NCBI GenBank assembly: GCA_022316685.1
Contig: JAKJHU010000037.1
Location: 545,792 to 609,791 of the forward strand
DNA: 64,000 bases
Direction: 5' to 3'
Source: Progne subis subis
Taxonomy: Eukaryota > Chordata > Aves > Passeriformes > Hirundinidae
The position numbers and the translations under genes were made by a program. Below, piece by piece: positions 1-14,300 of this stretch. Position 1 is the first letter of the stretch, and every line of letters begins with the position of its first letter. The notes under the pieces were generated by a model. It ran no database searches. It saw only the letters and a list, made by a program, of their open reading frames with translations, and was not told the DNA's origin.

Positions 1-3000
1 TTTGGGAATGTGAGGCAGGCAAGCTCATAGGTCGATGCTGAAAGGTATGACCCTGTTGGCCCCATATTTTGAAACATGCCAGAAGCCTGTGTACAAATAG
101 TGCTCTTTTCCTCACTTCACAAATTTCAACAGTTTAACAAGTCCCTGAAGTGAGGCAGAATGCAATGCCTCATCCAAAGCATCGCAACAAGAAGCTGGAA
201 ACCCTCTGGAGATCTGCAGTCCGCCAGTGCCTCCACTCTGCTGATCTTGTCTAAGCTGTGCTGAATGAAGGTCAACCTTTCAATTAATGCCTATTCCACC
301 GTAGCAAATTGCTTTTTTTTACCCGTGAATTGATATGATATAGGAGACTTTTTTTATTATTAATAATTTAAAGGTTCTATCTTTGTTCCCTTATCCAATG
401 GCCTGCTTTAAAGCATTAGTGGAGAATACTAATAGGGCTACTTTCACATGGGATATGTTGGTGTAAGAGATAGTACCTCTAATAAGGTTGAGCACGAGGC
501 ATAGGTAATCCCCAGGTACTTTGTGATATTTGATTTGATTTGTGGTCCTTTGCAAAAGAGGCAAAACATGCTTGAACCTGATAAATGTCCTGTAAGAGAA
601 AGAAAAATGTCTATTGGTCAGAGAACAAAATTATTCTCAAGGGGATATGTTGCTTTAAGAAAGAATATTTTCCATATACAACTTATTGCTAATAGCACAA
701 TGAGCTAGAGGAAGAGACAAAGGTCGGATTTAGATTACTCTTCAAGATCCTTCTATTTAGCCTGTAATAATGCAGTGTAATAAAGTTTTATAAAGAACAA
801 AGTCTTTCCATAAGCATTTTATTAACTATTAGCAGGTTTGGAGTGGTTTAGTTAAAACATTGTTACCTTTACCTTTATAAAGCATGTCAATAGACTTCAG
901 AAATTTCTATCTCTATTTTCCTTATATTTTTTCCTGATAGGAGTCTATATTTCCATTTACAAGTTCATAGCACCTAAAATTTTTGGATACTGATGTTTCT
1001 TGTCTACAATTAAATTATTGCTATGAACAGCACTGCAGCAAATCCAGTGTGTCTTAAAATTGCGTTCTTCAAGGCTCAGACCAGTAATGGTGGAGGATAT
1101 TTTTAATAAAGACAGTATGCAATGTTTTCCCAGTTCTATTTGTCAAACAAAACGTTTATTTCTCATCAGCACAACCTTGACTTGGCATCCAAACTCTTGC
1201 AACATGATGACCTTGTGAAAGAAGCAACTTGAAGATTCCTAGCATCCCTTCCTGTTTGGCTTCAAGTACTTTGTAGTTTGTGGATGTTAAAACATTACAT
1301 TCTTGAAGAATAAATACTCATTTATAATAGAGTGATTTTGTTTGGTTGTTTGGTTGTTTTTGTGGGATTTTTTGTTTGTTTGTTTTGGGTTTTTTTATTT
1401 CTAAGACAAGCCTTCTGTTCCGCAAGCACAAAAAAAAAAAAAATCTTTTGATTTTTTTAATGTCTTTGGTGGTATGATCCTCAGTGCACTTAAGAAATTT
1501 GAATCTTTAAATTATAGAGAGAAGATGGAACTAGCTGAATATCAGTGAGACTAATGTAATATAAGAGATGTAATATAATGTAATAAGAGATGTAATAAGT
1601 AATGTAATATAAGAGACACATCTCACACAGTGTCTGAAGAGGACCCCAAAAGTAAGGAAACCTTCTGGAGATAACAAATAGAAAAAAAGTTTTGAAAAGC
1701 AACTTTATGATTTGTATAACTGGACTATTTCAACTAACCATCACTCAAACAATAAATTGGAGACCTTTCTAGATGTTTAAAATGTGTAAACGTCCAAACA
1801 CACTGGTAGTGTGACAGCATATCCTAAAAGAATATAAGACCAAAGAAGCCATGTACTTCAGAAGTGAGATGTCTAGTATTCAGTAGAATGCCAGTCTTGC
1901 CACCCCTGGGGAAAAATTACATATTTTCTCATTTTAATGGGCTAAATCAATAACATTATTTTAACTAATGAATGTGTTTCTGTAGGAAAAGGCTAAAAAA
2001 GAGGGTTTAGTGCTTGAAAAATGACAACACAGACATCTTTCACATCTTGGTGTTATGGGCTGAAGTCTTAAATCATTACAGGAAAAGAAATGACACTGCT
2101 TGTCCTATCCTCTTGGTGAAAGTGGCTGACAGAAGGACTTCACCTCACATATACACCACAGACAAACTTAAATGCACAGAGAACGTTTGCACTAATCTTC
2201 TACTTATCACCAGCACTGAAAACACTACTCTTCCTTTTATTCTTTTCAATAAAAACTGCAAGCATCTCCAAGCTTTTCTCATTAACCTCTCTTTTCTATA
2301 CTTATCAGCATCTTTTCCACATTGTTGGGGCCGTTTTCCAAACAATCATTTGAGGGAAGGGGAAAAACCGAAGCAATAATGGGCTCAGGGTCACAATTGA
2401 GATTGTTCCATATAATAAGCAAACCTGAAACAGTAAACTAAGAAAGAAAGAGGGAAGGAGAAGGAGAGAAAAGAAAATGCTGACTTGGGTCAGGGGTCAG
2501 CTCTCTGATCTCATTGTCAGTGCCTCTGCCTTTTGCGTTATGGAATTTGTCTTTCATTACCCTGTCTGCCACTCCTGTCAATACACCCTGAAAAGACTCC
2601 TCAATAGGAAATTGTGAAGTTCTGGTTGAGGTAACAGAGGGAGCTACCCGTTGAAGCCAGCTTGTGGCTCACTGTCATTTCCTGAGTCTCCGCCCTGGTG
2701 CCACTCTTCCCCCAGCATTGCCTCACAGAGTATCAACAGGGACTGCAAGGAAAGAGGGGTTACACAGCCCGCCCCATCCCACCCCTTCCTCCCAGGCAGG
2801 GCATCCCTGCTGCTTGAGGGAATGTGGAGCTTTAATATCTGAGCCCCTCAAGTGCTGCAAAGGCAAACAATGCAGGAACACCTACTAACACAAAGAACAT
2901 TGAAAAATCATTTGTTTCACCAAGAGGAAGGACGTAATGATCTTCTGAAACAGGAGATAAGGTAAAATGAAGACTCGGAGTGTGGTAACAGGATCTTTAA

Positions 3001-3977
3001 GCATCATATATGATGAAGATGTTTAGTTCTGGTTTATTCTCTCTAACTTCTTACCTTTAACAGACTGGGGATTTCCATCATCGTTAAGAGAGCTATAATC
3101 TCCCCTGACATCTGTGCTACATCAACCTATATTGAAGGCCTTTCCAATTGAGTACTCAATTATCATTAGCACTGCTGAATGTCCCAAGGAGAGTTTTTTT
3201 GGTACAAATAATTGAATTATTTTGTGTTTTTAAACAAAAATACTTGTACATTAAATCCCATTTGAAATGTCAGATTTTCTTTTGTTTTCAGTTTATCCTT
3301 CAATTTAAGTAAAACTGTATCTAAATATGTTTTTGGTTTTGGGTTTGTTTTTTTTTTTAATTTGAAGTATTTTCTTAAAATTGGCGTAATCTACTCAAAC
3401 TTGTGATGCAAACTCTAAATTTAGTTATATAACTGGTGAACATATAAAACCTTTCACTGGAAAAAAATTCTTGATATAAAGAATCAAGTCTACTCTTCTT
3501 GAAGTTCCAGCAAACTGTAATTAAAGCTTTGCTTTTTATTTAGACACAATCTAGATCACTGAATTTTAAAATGTCACTGTCCTTGGAGGTACACTGAGAT
3601 CCCTGAAGCCAAACTTATGTCTTTGCATAGCGCTACCCATAAATATGCCAGGATATGTCTATTCTAGTTGCTAAACTCTAAGTTTACCAAGAAGAGTTGT
3701 GGTTCACTGAATCCAGCCTAATTCAGCTTATACTTCCTATGCAAGGGAGAGCTCATTAAGGAGGATGTTTAATTTCTGTAGCATTTTCTGCAAAAGTCCA
3801 AAACAATCCAGTAGTGCTCTAACTAAGTAGTTTAGTCCTATCAGCCTCAGAAAATATTCTATCATCCTCTGTATGTTGATTACATTCCCTACATTTTCTC
3901 AGTCTAGAGGAAAAAAATATATTCTTAATAAATATATATACACCAAATTTTGACATCACCATAGGCAGGAGTTAGAA
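1..3977. other. AT-rich unique non-coding block
   Basis: I see no gene here. The open frames are short, AT-rich and lack any recognisable domain. The block holds a T/G-rich low-complexity stretch (about 1323-1400), a 14-base A-tract (1430-1443), a small imperfect tandem repeat (1552-1616, listed separately) and a modestly GC-richer patch (about 2640-2850) with no recognised identity. It reads as ordinary vertebrate intergenic or intronic DNA. Confidence 0.6.
1552..1616. repeat. Imperfect short tandem repeat, TGTAATA/AAGAGA type
   Basis: Variants of a TGTAATATAATGTAATAAGAGA-like word recur three times in about 65 bases, with the AAGAGA ending each time. The unit length varies, so this is an imperfect minisatellite seed, not a clean array. 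It creates a low-complexity minus-strand open frame that should not be read as a protein. Confidence 0.6.
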
Positions 3978-4344
3978 TGAAGGAAGGAAGGGAAGATGGG
4001 TAGGGTACGGGGGAAAGAAGGAAGGAAGGAAGGAAGGAAGGAAGGAAAGGAAGGAAAGGAAGGAAAGGAAGGAAAGGAAGGAAGGAAGGAAGGAAGGAAG
4101 GAAGGAAGGAAGGAAGGAAGGAAGGAAGGAAGGAAGGAAGGAAGGAAGGAAGGAAGGAAGGAAGGAAGGAAGGAAGGAAGGAAGGAAGGAAGGAAGGAAG
4201 GAAGGAAGGAAGGAAGGAAGGAAGGAAGGAAGGAAGGAAGGAAGGAAGGAAGGAAGGAAGGAAGGAAGGAAGGAAGGAAGGAAGGAAGGAAGGAAGGAAG
4301 GAAGGAAGGAAGGAAGGAAGGAAGGAAGGAAGGAAGGAAGGAAG
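3978..4344 (+). repeat. Long (GGAA)n tetranucleotide microsatellite
   Basis: The sequence is an almost pure purine strand. An imperfect GGAA flank (3978-4042) passes into a short GGAAA-interrupted section (4043-4080) and then into uninterrupted GGAA from about 4081 to 4344, roughly 66 perfect units. The strand is essentially polypurine and the complement polypyrimidine. Open frames across it encode repetitive EGRK-type or FLPS-type peptides, which are artefacts of the repeat. Such arrays are normally highly length-variable, so the exact length in this assembly is uncertain. GGAA is also the core of ETS-family binding sites, but nothing here shows a regulatory role. Confidence 0.97.
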
Positions 4345-7300
4345 TTTTTCCTGATATACTGATATTTCAGATAGGACAGCATCCTGTAAGAGAGACACAA
4401 TAAAGTAGGGAAATAATTCATTCTTAGCAGCTTAAGAACATGACATGATGCCAATTTGCTAGCCTTTGGAAAAAAGGAGACAAATGATGTTTTCATGCCC
4501 AAGCTTGTGATATTGGCATGAGTTATACTCTGTCAGATATGTGAGAAGCTTCTCACAGAAGCCACTAGTGTTTCCCCTCTTAGCCCTGCCCTCGCCCCAC
4601 AGGTACAAACCTGTCCATGCAATTCCAATAGAACTATTCAGGAAGAAAAAGTAACAAATTTTAAAGGATCGTGGGAATTTCTCCATGACAAGAAAATTGG
4701 GACTGGACTTTTTTCCCTTAAATTGATATGTTCTCATTCACAGTGAAACAAACTTTTGACCAGTCCTATTGTCTTTGTTTTGCATAACCACATTATGTTC
4801 ATCACAATCAGATTAGTTTATCATTCTTTGTATCCTAACAAATCCCAAAAAGGGACAGAGAGTCTGATCCAAGCTGGAATTTTGGAGGTTATCTTAGAAA
4901 TGAGAGCTTTTCATTCTTATTTGAACCCCTGAATATCTTCTCATCCCTCCCCATCCCAGATGGATAACCAATTGTGCTTCAGATGTTAAGCATCATAAAA
5001 TAGACATATAATTCTATCTTCTGTTCTTACTGAAGTGCAGTTACGGGAGACTGTCTATCAGTAGCACAGACAATCCCACTTTCATAGTCAGGTATATTTG
5101 GCAAAGGTCAGTATCTGGGGAGGCTTATGTGATAAAGCCTTTCAGGGGCACTGATGTACAATAAATGCTACCAAGTTCATTTGGATGAAAAGTAAATGAC
5201 ACAAGTGTCCCCCTCAGACTAAAGCAAGATGATTTATCTATTATGAAGTAGTTCCAAATGCTGATATAAAGATGAGTTTTGGAATGCGTAATTTTCATTT
5301 ATTCTTCTCCTCAGATCTTATGTGCTTGCACCAGGATAGGAATACCTGGCACTGTATCTTAGAAAAAATCCCTTGAGCCATTTATCTGTATCTTACTCGT
5401 ATGTAAAAAAAGTCTAACCCAACTGAAAAGTTGAACTGTGCCATTTCAGAACAGAAAAGTGAATTTCACCCGCAGCAATTCCACTAGCCAATTTACCAAC
5501 AGATGTTGATTTACAAGGAGATCTATTAAATGAATTTGTCCTTCATTAATAGACACTATGTTATAAAGTTTTCCCCATAGCTTTCCACAGCACACTTGCT
5601 CCCAATTTGGTTGAAGTCCAGTCTTTGCTATAAAGTGCAAAATAACTTGGCTGCTAACTAAAAATATATAGCAAGCAAGAAACACTTCTTAATTAATATA
5701 AAAGAAGTAGTTGTATTATTAACAGTGGTACTGGGGAAAAGTCAGTTTTATTTTTCCTCCTAAATTATTATTATATGTCTCCCACTGCTGGCATTTTCTT
5801 TGAAATAATCATCCTTTTTCCAAAAGGTAATGGATACTTTTACCGTCCATACTTTCCCTTTATGAGCATTTATAAGCCTCACTGCACATACTTTATCCAA
5901 CAGGTAAGGTTCTACCTTATAAAAAAGCAATTTAGCTTTATAGATTTGGCAATACTGAACACTTGGTTAAATGAAGGGTGCCTTATTTAAGAAATGGCAT
6001 ATCTGAAAAGGCCTGTTATCACAGCTTTAAGTCAGTGTAAAAACACTATCCAGTACACTGTTTTGATATGGACAAAAACTATTGCTTCTGGCATATTCTC
6101 ACATTGGTGGGTGCCTGGAAATCTTTCTGTAAAGGCTTCTGTTTAGCTGGAGAAAATGATGGTGTATATCATGAGGATGATTTTTTTTTATTATTTAAGA
6201 CTGTGTTCTTTTGTTTAGGAAAACATTTGTACAGAAATTTGATATGTTAATTGTTCAAGTTTTTTCAAAATCAGGGGACTTCAAAGGAAGCATTTCTAGA
6301 ACATGATTGAATCATAATGAAATTTTATTACATTAAATGTTACACTTTCCCTATTCCAATCTTAGCTAATTTAACATTCAGACATCCCAAAACTGTGTTT
6401 ATTTGAAAGAAAAACAAGTAAAAAATGGCAGAAAGTAATAATTAAATACTAGGGCTTATAATGTTAATGAGATTAACATTTTATAACAACCTCAGGTTAT
6501 TTTATACTATTTTTAAGCTGGCAGAAAATAAAGTATGTTAATACCGGGGCACTTGAGGGTCACTTCGGGAGCTGTGCTTATGGTCATTTACGAATAGAAC
6601 ATTAGCTGACTGACTAAAAGATAATCTCTTAAAAAGACTAAGAGTATTTTTGTACAATTTAAAACTTTATAGGAATCCTTTATTTTCATTCAGTACACGG
6701 AAGTATCTTGTGAAACTCTTAATTTTTTTTTCTTTTAATTAAAGGGTTAATTAAAACAATATAACTTTATTTTATTTTGTGCTTTGTTTGGGGTTTTTAT
6801 TTTTTTCTGAATGGGGTAGTGGGTTTCTGGTGTGTTTGCTGCTTTGAGCTGGGATCCCTTTGTCGCTTAGTGATAATTTAATTTGAAAAGGAATAGATCT
6901 TAGTCTTCAGAGCAAAAACCACTCCCTACTTTTGAAATATTCTCCAAGATATCCAAAAAACCTTTCTGCTTACTTGTCCTGGTGATCCTTTTCCAGTAAC
7001 AAATTTGGGGAAGTTTCTTACAACTCTCTATTACTGCATTTTGTAAACAATTTAGTTGCCAGTACTTCAGAGCTGTTGTCACCCATAATCCTCTCTTGTG
7101 TACCATTGACAGAGTGACCTTCATACTCACTGGCTCATCCATCATACAATGAACTTTTCACTCTACACCATGCTCATCCCTTCTGAGTAAGGAAAACCTT
7201 TGTCTGCATCCCACTTTGCCATTCACTGGAGATTCTGTACTTTTGCGAATGTGTATCATGAGAAATGAAAACAGGGAGGAAGTGGGGGAAAAAAATCACT

Positions 7301-7395
7301 AGTTCAGCACCTTTGAAAGTAAGTACAGATGGCTAGCTTTAAAGCACATCTATCATTCTCATTTGGAGCTCTTTATCCAATAGGCCGCCCCCACT

Positions 7396-7411
7396 TGTGC
7401 TGCCCCCTGGA
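7396..7411 (-). promoter_or_regulatory. Candidate CTCF-type binding motif
   Basis: Read on the minus strand, the stretch contains CCAGGGGGCAG, which fits the YAGRGGGCRS core of the vertebrate CTCF consensus. The bases upstream of the core match less well. It lies in a short GC-rich patch (about 7380-7412) next to a CCAAT word at 7378. One match to a short motif in 64 kb could be chance; only occupancy data would settle it. Confidence 0.3.
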
Positions 7412-8905
7412 CAAAAGACACCTAGTGAATCAGTAACACTGAAAAACTATTTGCCATTTGAGAAATGCACGTTCCCTGCATTGCAGGATGCTCTGCGCAT
7501 TTGCCTCACATCCCTAAATTTAAAGATCCTATTGAAAAGATTTAGGTTTTCAAAACATAAGCAAACCCTTTAAATGAAACATACTAATAAAGAAGATTAA
7601 TTTTGTAATTGGCGAAATTTGCTTTAAAAATGGCTACACAACCACATTATTAAGGACACATAATATTAAGGAGAAGGGATTCATATTCATGTAGAGGGTC
7701 TTGAGTACTCCTGCACTAAAATATTTCTTACTCTTCCAGAGAATAGGTAAAAATATTCAATTCAGGTGTCATTCTATTTGTATTTAATCCTTATTTTTTC
7801 CTCTGTTTTTATTGATATAACACTTGACTAAAATCTGATCTCAGGTTTTTAAAGTCACCTCTTCAGCTCCTTATATGAATAAGTTCTATATGGATATAGA
7901 ACCAGAAGAGAGTATCAGTAACTATGTGGTACCCCTGGAAAAGAAAAAAGGGAAATATTTACCCTTAAGTTAGCACACAGCACAATGTAATAGAATATTA
8001 AGTAGCTTATTGGACCCCTAGGACTTGCTGTTATTTTACCATTAGTTTGTTTGTTTGGTTTTTTCCTCCAGAGATTTTCAGAAATGTTTTAAATAATATA
8101 CATATATTATTTTGGTTTTAAACTATATATGAGACAATAAATCACAGAAAGACCCCAAGCTTAGAAAAGGGGAAGAGGGCTATTTAGTGGTACAGCAGAT
8201 GTGAGAAACTAGGGACTGGCAATGGTGCATCACTAACATTTTCAGATAATGAATGTAAGTAGATTTGGCTATGTTTAACATCTTGTTTCATTTTCTTCAT
8301 GAAGGTAGAGTTATACTCCAAACTTTTCCTATTTACTATTATTTTTCACAGTTATATGCAAGCCACTTCAAACTAGACAACAAATCTTTTAGACTCAAAT
8401 CCATCACAGGAGATCTAATTAGGCTATAAATGCCCTGTGAGAATTTTTACCCCATTTCAGTTGAGAGTCTTTCTACTTTGTATTCTAGAATTTTAGTTCC
8501 TTTATAAACCCAGAATCATGGACTTGAACTCTCCCAGAGACATTGACATAATTCAAATTAACATAACCTTGGTAATTTCCACCAAAGAAAACGAGTAATT
8601 ACAAGACAGGAGTGAGAAATCAAAATCATTCACTTATCAAGGTTTGGTCAGGCCTTACATTCATTCCCTGGTATTTTCTCCAGCCTTGCCTCTTAGGTGC
8701 TTAACCTGTGAAACTGCAAACCTTTATTTCCAAGCTGCATATTTTCCCTCATCAGAAAGATTTATAATTTAAAAATTTTGGCTTTTGTTGTATCTAAATA
8801 GAGGAAAAATATGACAGTAAAATATTTTTAATATATACCTGAAGTGGCAAGATACTTATCAAAATAAGTTGAAGAAGAATTTGAGTATACATGTTTATCA
8901 AAAGC

Positions 8906-8929
8906 TTTTTTTTTTTTTTTTTTTTTTTT
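8906..8929. repeat. Poly-T tract (24 bases)
   Basis: An uninterrupted run of 24 T residues. No recognisable retroposed sequence lies on the side where a minus-strand poly-A tail would end, so I treat it as a mononucleotide microsatellite. Confidence 0.9.
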
Positions 8930-11285
8930 ACACTCTTTCCATTTCAGTTTACTGTGTATGGATTTTTTAAAATTATTTTGTGATATAGTTCTGAGTCAAG
9001 GAGTCAAGTTCCTCTTCCCTCCTTCTCTGGGTAAATTATATAAGTAGCTTCTCTACAAGTTCATAATAAACCATGCTCAGATTTGAAAGTGAGCTTCAGT
9101 AAAGAAAATTACTTGTGGTAAGCACCTGTAAAGTAAAAATGCCTTTGAAGCATCTCTTTAGACTATGTTTTTAGTGCTAACTTCCACTTCACTGGGTTGA
9201 AACTGCTGCTGTCCAAAGAAGAGAGGTGCTTCTTAGTTACAGTGGATGCCAGTGCAGAAGATATTCCTGATTTCTACTGATTAGCAAAACAAGGAGCTGT
9301 CAAAGCAGACATGATCTGCCACGCATTGGGTAAGAAAAAAGTACACAATTCCTGCAACTGGAACACACTTGTTGCTTCTCTTCAATACGACATCCATTTG
9401 CACATGCCTGAACGCTTACTGGCCGAACTTTTGGGACCCTGCTGCCGAGCTCAGAGACTGAATACACACAAGAAATCAACTTGCACCTCATCAATATAAC
9501 TGTGGGGTTAAAGGCTGGGATTCCCTTCCCAATATGTCAATGCCAAAACAAGAAATTACAGAAGCCTTATATATCACCTAAAGACAAAAATCCTCTTTGC
9601 AACGTCAACAGAAGCATCAGCTACTGAGAGTCTTAGTTTAACTGTTGAAACTAATCTCTATATGAATAAAAAAAGTCAGAGGACTTTATCATAGAATTTC
9701 CATTCAATTACGAAACCTGCATGCTGGGTGAATAAGATAGGAAAAAATACACTGTAGCATTTCTGGAGGGATTGACTGTGACAGGAAACCAGAATGAAGG
9801 AAAACCTTTTGCAAGTAGAAAGTGCACCACCAAACAGGTTGAGTTAATACTGTTTTTGCTGTTTTTCTGCCTTGTCTCTCAATCTTAAGTCAGCTGAGTA
9901 GCAGCTTTCTTAGTGGGAAAAACAGGAGGAGGTCAGGCGGAATGACCTCCCTATTTTGTCTCCCAGTGGCCTGCCTCCCATTTACTACACCTTTTGACAT
10001 CCTTAAGTAGATATCTCTTTAAGTGTTCAGTCAGTAAAACAAACTGCAATGCAGGCAAAGGAAAGGGGGGAGGGCGTGGGGAAAGAAATGTACACTCTAG
10101 GGCTCAGATTGAATGTGAGGCAGCCATAACCCATAAATGTTTCTTATATCTTCTGCCACAGATCAAAAACAGTCTATTATTTTATGTATCCAGGAAATAC
10201 TAATTTACAGTTTACCAACCAACTACTATGGCTTTCAAACTGTGTCACTGAGAGTCCCTTGGGAGAAATGCCATGCTCTAAAATAAGCTCTGGAGCTACA
10301 TCTCAGGGAAATCTCTATTCAGATTTATTAATTCAGCAGCAGTATTTTGGATGTTACTAACTTGACTAATCAACTCAGAGTGAAGAATGTTACTGTGTAC
10401 TGTACTTAATGAATCCATGCAATTCACATATGAGAAATCAATTCATGGAGCAGTCGTGGTAGCATATATGTGAGATGTGTTATAATGGGACCTATGGCTT
10501 GGAGTATATTATTTCAAGACTGTTGTGGAAAAGTTCCAGATGTTCTGCAAAACTTTTAAGAGCTTTTTTCAATTTGTAAATTACACATTTCCCATCTCTT
10601 GCTATTATCCATTAATTAAGCAGTTTAAATATTATGCTATGAAAATAAATTCTTAAATAAATATCAGATACAACTCATGCACTTTAAATAATCAGAACCA
10701 TAAATTTTAACACCCTGGATGTACCTGTTTTTATCTAAAATCCCTAAAAGAGAAACTTGAAAGATGTGCATAGCATTTAGGACTTCAATAATTGGTAGAA
10801 AGCTCCCAAAAAAGTAAAAGGATTTAAAAGATTCAAATATTACAATAAGCCCTGTTCAACATATCAAAACACTGGTGAATTTTTAGTTTTTCAGAATTCT
10901 TACTAATTTGTTCTCTGATAGTCACAGACTTATAGTGGACAAGTTAAAGCTGACCTAATGTTCTTACGTTAATAAGTTAATTTCAACATCCATAGAAACT
11001 GGAACTTCCAAGTACACAAGATTTTTCATGAAACAGTAAGTTTTTTGAAAGATCAGACTCAGCTGTAAATGAGTACATACCTTTCTTTCAAGTTTAATTT
11101 TCTTGAATGATATTTCCTTTTAAAAAATTGGAAAATGAAACTCTTTCATTATCGCTTTCCGAATGTTGCTGTGCAGCTCTCCATGCAGTATGTTTTAAAG
11201 CAACTTCCCAAATAGAAAAACTACTTTTTTTCCCCCCATACTTTGTTACTCAAATTTGTCATTTGTAACACAAATCAATCCCTAG

Positions 11286-11360
11286 TAAAAAAAAACCAAA
11301 CATAACAAAACAAAACAAAAAACCCACAAACAAACAAACAAACAAACAAAAAAACCCCAC
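11286..11360. repeat. CAAA-rich simple repeat
   Basis: An A-rich low-complexity stretch made of CAAAA and CAAAC words, with five CAAA units in a row at about 11332-11350. It has no coding value. Confidence 0.85.
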
Positions 11361-14300
11361 CAAACAACTAGGTAAACAAATTTTCAAGCTGTTGTACATT
11401 GTTTATAATTGTGAAACCTTATTTTCTATTGCTGCACATAGCAACTGTTTTGGACAAGCTAAACTGGGTTTTAGTGCTGAGTCACATGAATGGAACAAGA
11501 AAATATTAATAAATCAATTTTTGTCATTAAGATGAGCAAATATGAATGAATTTCAGAGACAGTGGGTTTCAGATATGCTGATAACAAAATAATTCAGAAA
11601 AACTAAACATCAGTGATATTTAAAGAAGCAAGCAATTAACGTTACCACATGGCACTGACATACAGTGGGAGAAGGCAACATATAATATAGATTTGTGTTT
11701 CCTTTGAAATTAAATCTCTGGATAACAATAAATGGCACAAAATAGCCTACCTGGGCTTGGTCAAAACATTTTAACAAACTTTACTTTTTCAGTTAGTTCT
11801 TTGGCAAAGCTAAGCCTTTCTGCAATGGCATATATAATTATAAAGCTTTTGGTGGGAGACTTCCAGAGGTTCGTGGCTTTGTAGTTAATCTGGATATTTT
11901 AAAACAATCTTCTTTAGGGAAAACACAGGAATTTTGTTGGTCCCATGGATCCAATCAGCTGCATCAGTGTAATGTTGCCCACCTATTAAGCCCTTCCAAA
12001 AGGAAAGGTATTTAACTTGGAATAGACAGTATGATGACATAGCTACCAGAGTAGCATTATTCAGCATCGTACTCTCAGGCAGAAAACTACCATGACAGCC
12101 CCTAATGATGCAAACATTTCTCTAGAAGCAAAAGCATTACATTCTCACAGGCTGCCTGTCAGCATACTGTCCATAGTTCAATCATCAGAAGATACTCTCT
12201 CTTGGACATATCACTTCTAGAGAAAGGTGGAAAAATGCAGGAATCAACCTTCATGTCCTAAAAACTGTGTACAAAATTCTGGTATTTTAGAGCATGCTAT
12301 AGAAAATATGATGACAGGATATATTTAGATGCTACAGATAAAACCATCCCTGAAATATATAAACTTCTTTTTTCTGGGAACCATCTTCTACTTTATGTAT
12401 ATGAAAAGAATGTACTGATTTTATGTTCATTTTTCAAAATTTTGAAAGTCACCTGATGGTAAAAATTTCCATTTTTTTGTCTACATTTAACAAACAAAAT
12501 TTGAATACTTACATATGTCGACAACACATTTTCAAAATGCCTTTTTTTTTTTTTTATTACTAATTATTTTAAAAGCCATTTATATAAGAGAGATACTACT
12601 AACATATCTTATCAGCACTGGTTAACACATTTCTTAAACTGGCCATCTGAACTGAACATTTTCTCATCAAATGTCCCATTATTTCCTATTAGGGAGCTAC
12701 TAGTAAAGAAAATTGCATGTTAACGTTTATCAATCTGTATGAATAAATGTTAACCATTCTCAGTTAAAAGCTGTCCTTTTAGCTCCACTCAAGTGAAAAC
12801 ACCTAAAGCAGTGCACACATTGGCAAATCATTCAGAAGATTAATGCACTTAGGCCTGTACAAAGAGTTAGAGATGTGTATTAGCATTATAGATTTTAATT
12901 TGAAATGATGTCAGTCTTTTCTTAGCTGCATTGTAGTGCAAGGACTGCCATCTGCTTATAATAATGAATCTGACAATCCACGTAAATGTGATTTGCTGCT
13001 TCTTTTGCCAACATAATGGCCTGGATATTGATCCTAATGGTGGAGCAGTTGCTGCCATTTCATTCAATAGAAATGGGAGGAGAGGGTGAAAGAATGAAAT
13101 TTCCAGGATTTCTTCTGGAATGACAGTTAAAAACAGAGCTCTGGGGTTTTCACTATGAAAGGGGATGAGGATATCACTTATTCTCTTTTTGTTTTTTCCT
13201 GGAACAAACCGTAAAACTAAAAACTCCAGGAAAGGAAACAGACAAAAGAAAAAGTGAGTATCTGTAAAGGAAAAGTGCTTACAGCAAGAATAAAGTCTTC
13301 CCGTACAGATGTTCCTTTTTCCTCCTGTTACTGATGAAAGTCAAGATGGTATTTGGGGGAGGAGGAAAGAATGCTATAATATTTTATATTGTAAGGGAAG
13401 TCTGAAGCCAGCCATTCTCCCTGCTGTGAGAATGAGATTCATGAGGTGCAGCATTTTGTCTCTCTAATTTCTTTATGAGCACTTGCACCCTTGAAGAAAG
13501 GCATGGAATGGCAAAAGCTAAGTGTCATTCAGAAATCACAGATCTCAGAGAAAATTTGGCTCCACCTAACAATGGATGCAGGGATTTCATGCCTGCCATT
13601 TTCATCACCTCAGTGCAGAATTGCAGGTGCCCCTCAGGATGGCTTTCCTCCAGGAAATGGAACCTGGCTTCCCAGGAAGTGCTCAGACTTGGAGCTGTCT
13701 AGAAGAGAGGCGAGGGTCTATTTCCCTAAGCTACAACCATTATTGTGTCTAAACTGATTTCCAACTCCACTGTTAATATGATTTGTGCTCGGCCCAGCAG
13801 CATTACAGTACCTTTATAGGAGGGTGCATGGCGTTTCCATGACAGCCAGAAAAGGTGGAGATGGAAAATGCCATTTGAGATAGCCCAGAAGTGTTTGATT
13901 GATACAAGACATAAGGTCAGAAGGATTAAGTAGCAAATTCCAGTAACACTCGGCCTGATTTTCTTTTAAAAGTGAAGTTTACAAGTAGTGTCATGTCATT
14001 TTTTAATAGATTTTAACCAAAGGAGATAAAATATAAAGATGCAGTTAGTTTTACCTCAAACAGTTCCTGGACAAGTCAGTGTGACCTCAGTGACTAAATT
14101 ACTAATCTCCATGGCAATTTATAGCGGCTGCTCACACCTACACTCAAATTTTAAGCCATAACAAAGGCTGATATATGAAGCAGCTTATGCATAACTCTAT
14201 TTCAGAACTGTTCCTTTACTTTGAACAGCTTTAACTACTGATTTTTCAGCTTTCATTTCCAACCTTGAAGAGTGTTAAATTCACAAATGGAACAGGCACT

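Noticed and set aside
2014..2379. 121-codon plus-strand frame
   Set aside because: No domain or start context was recognised; the peptide looks like translated non-coding DNA.
3925..4502. Long open frames on both strands across the GGAA array
   Set aside because: They are low-complexity translations of the microsatellite (EGRK- and FLPS-type repeats) and have no coding meaning.
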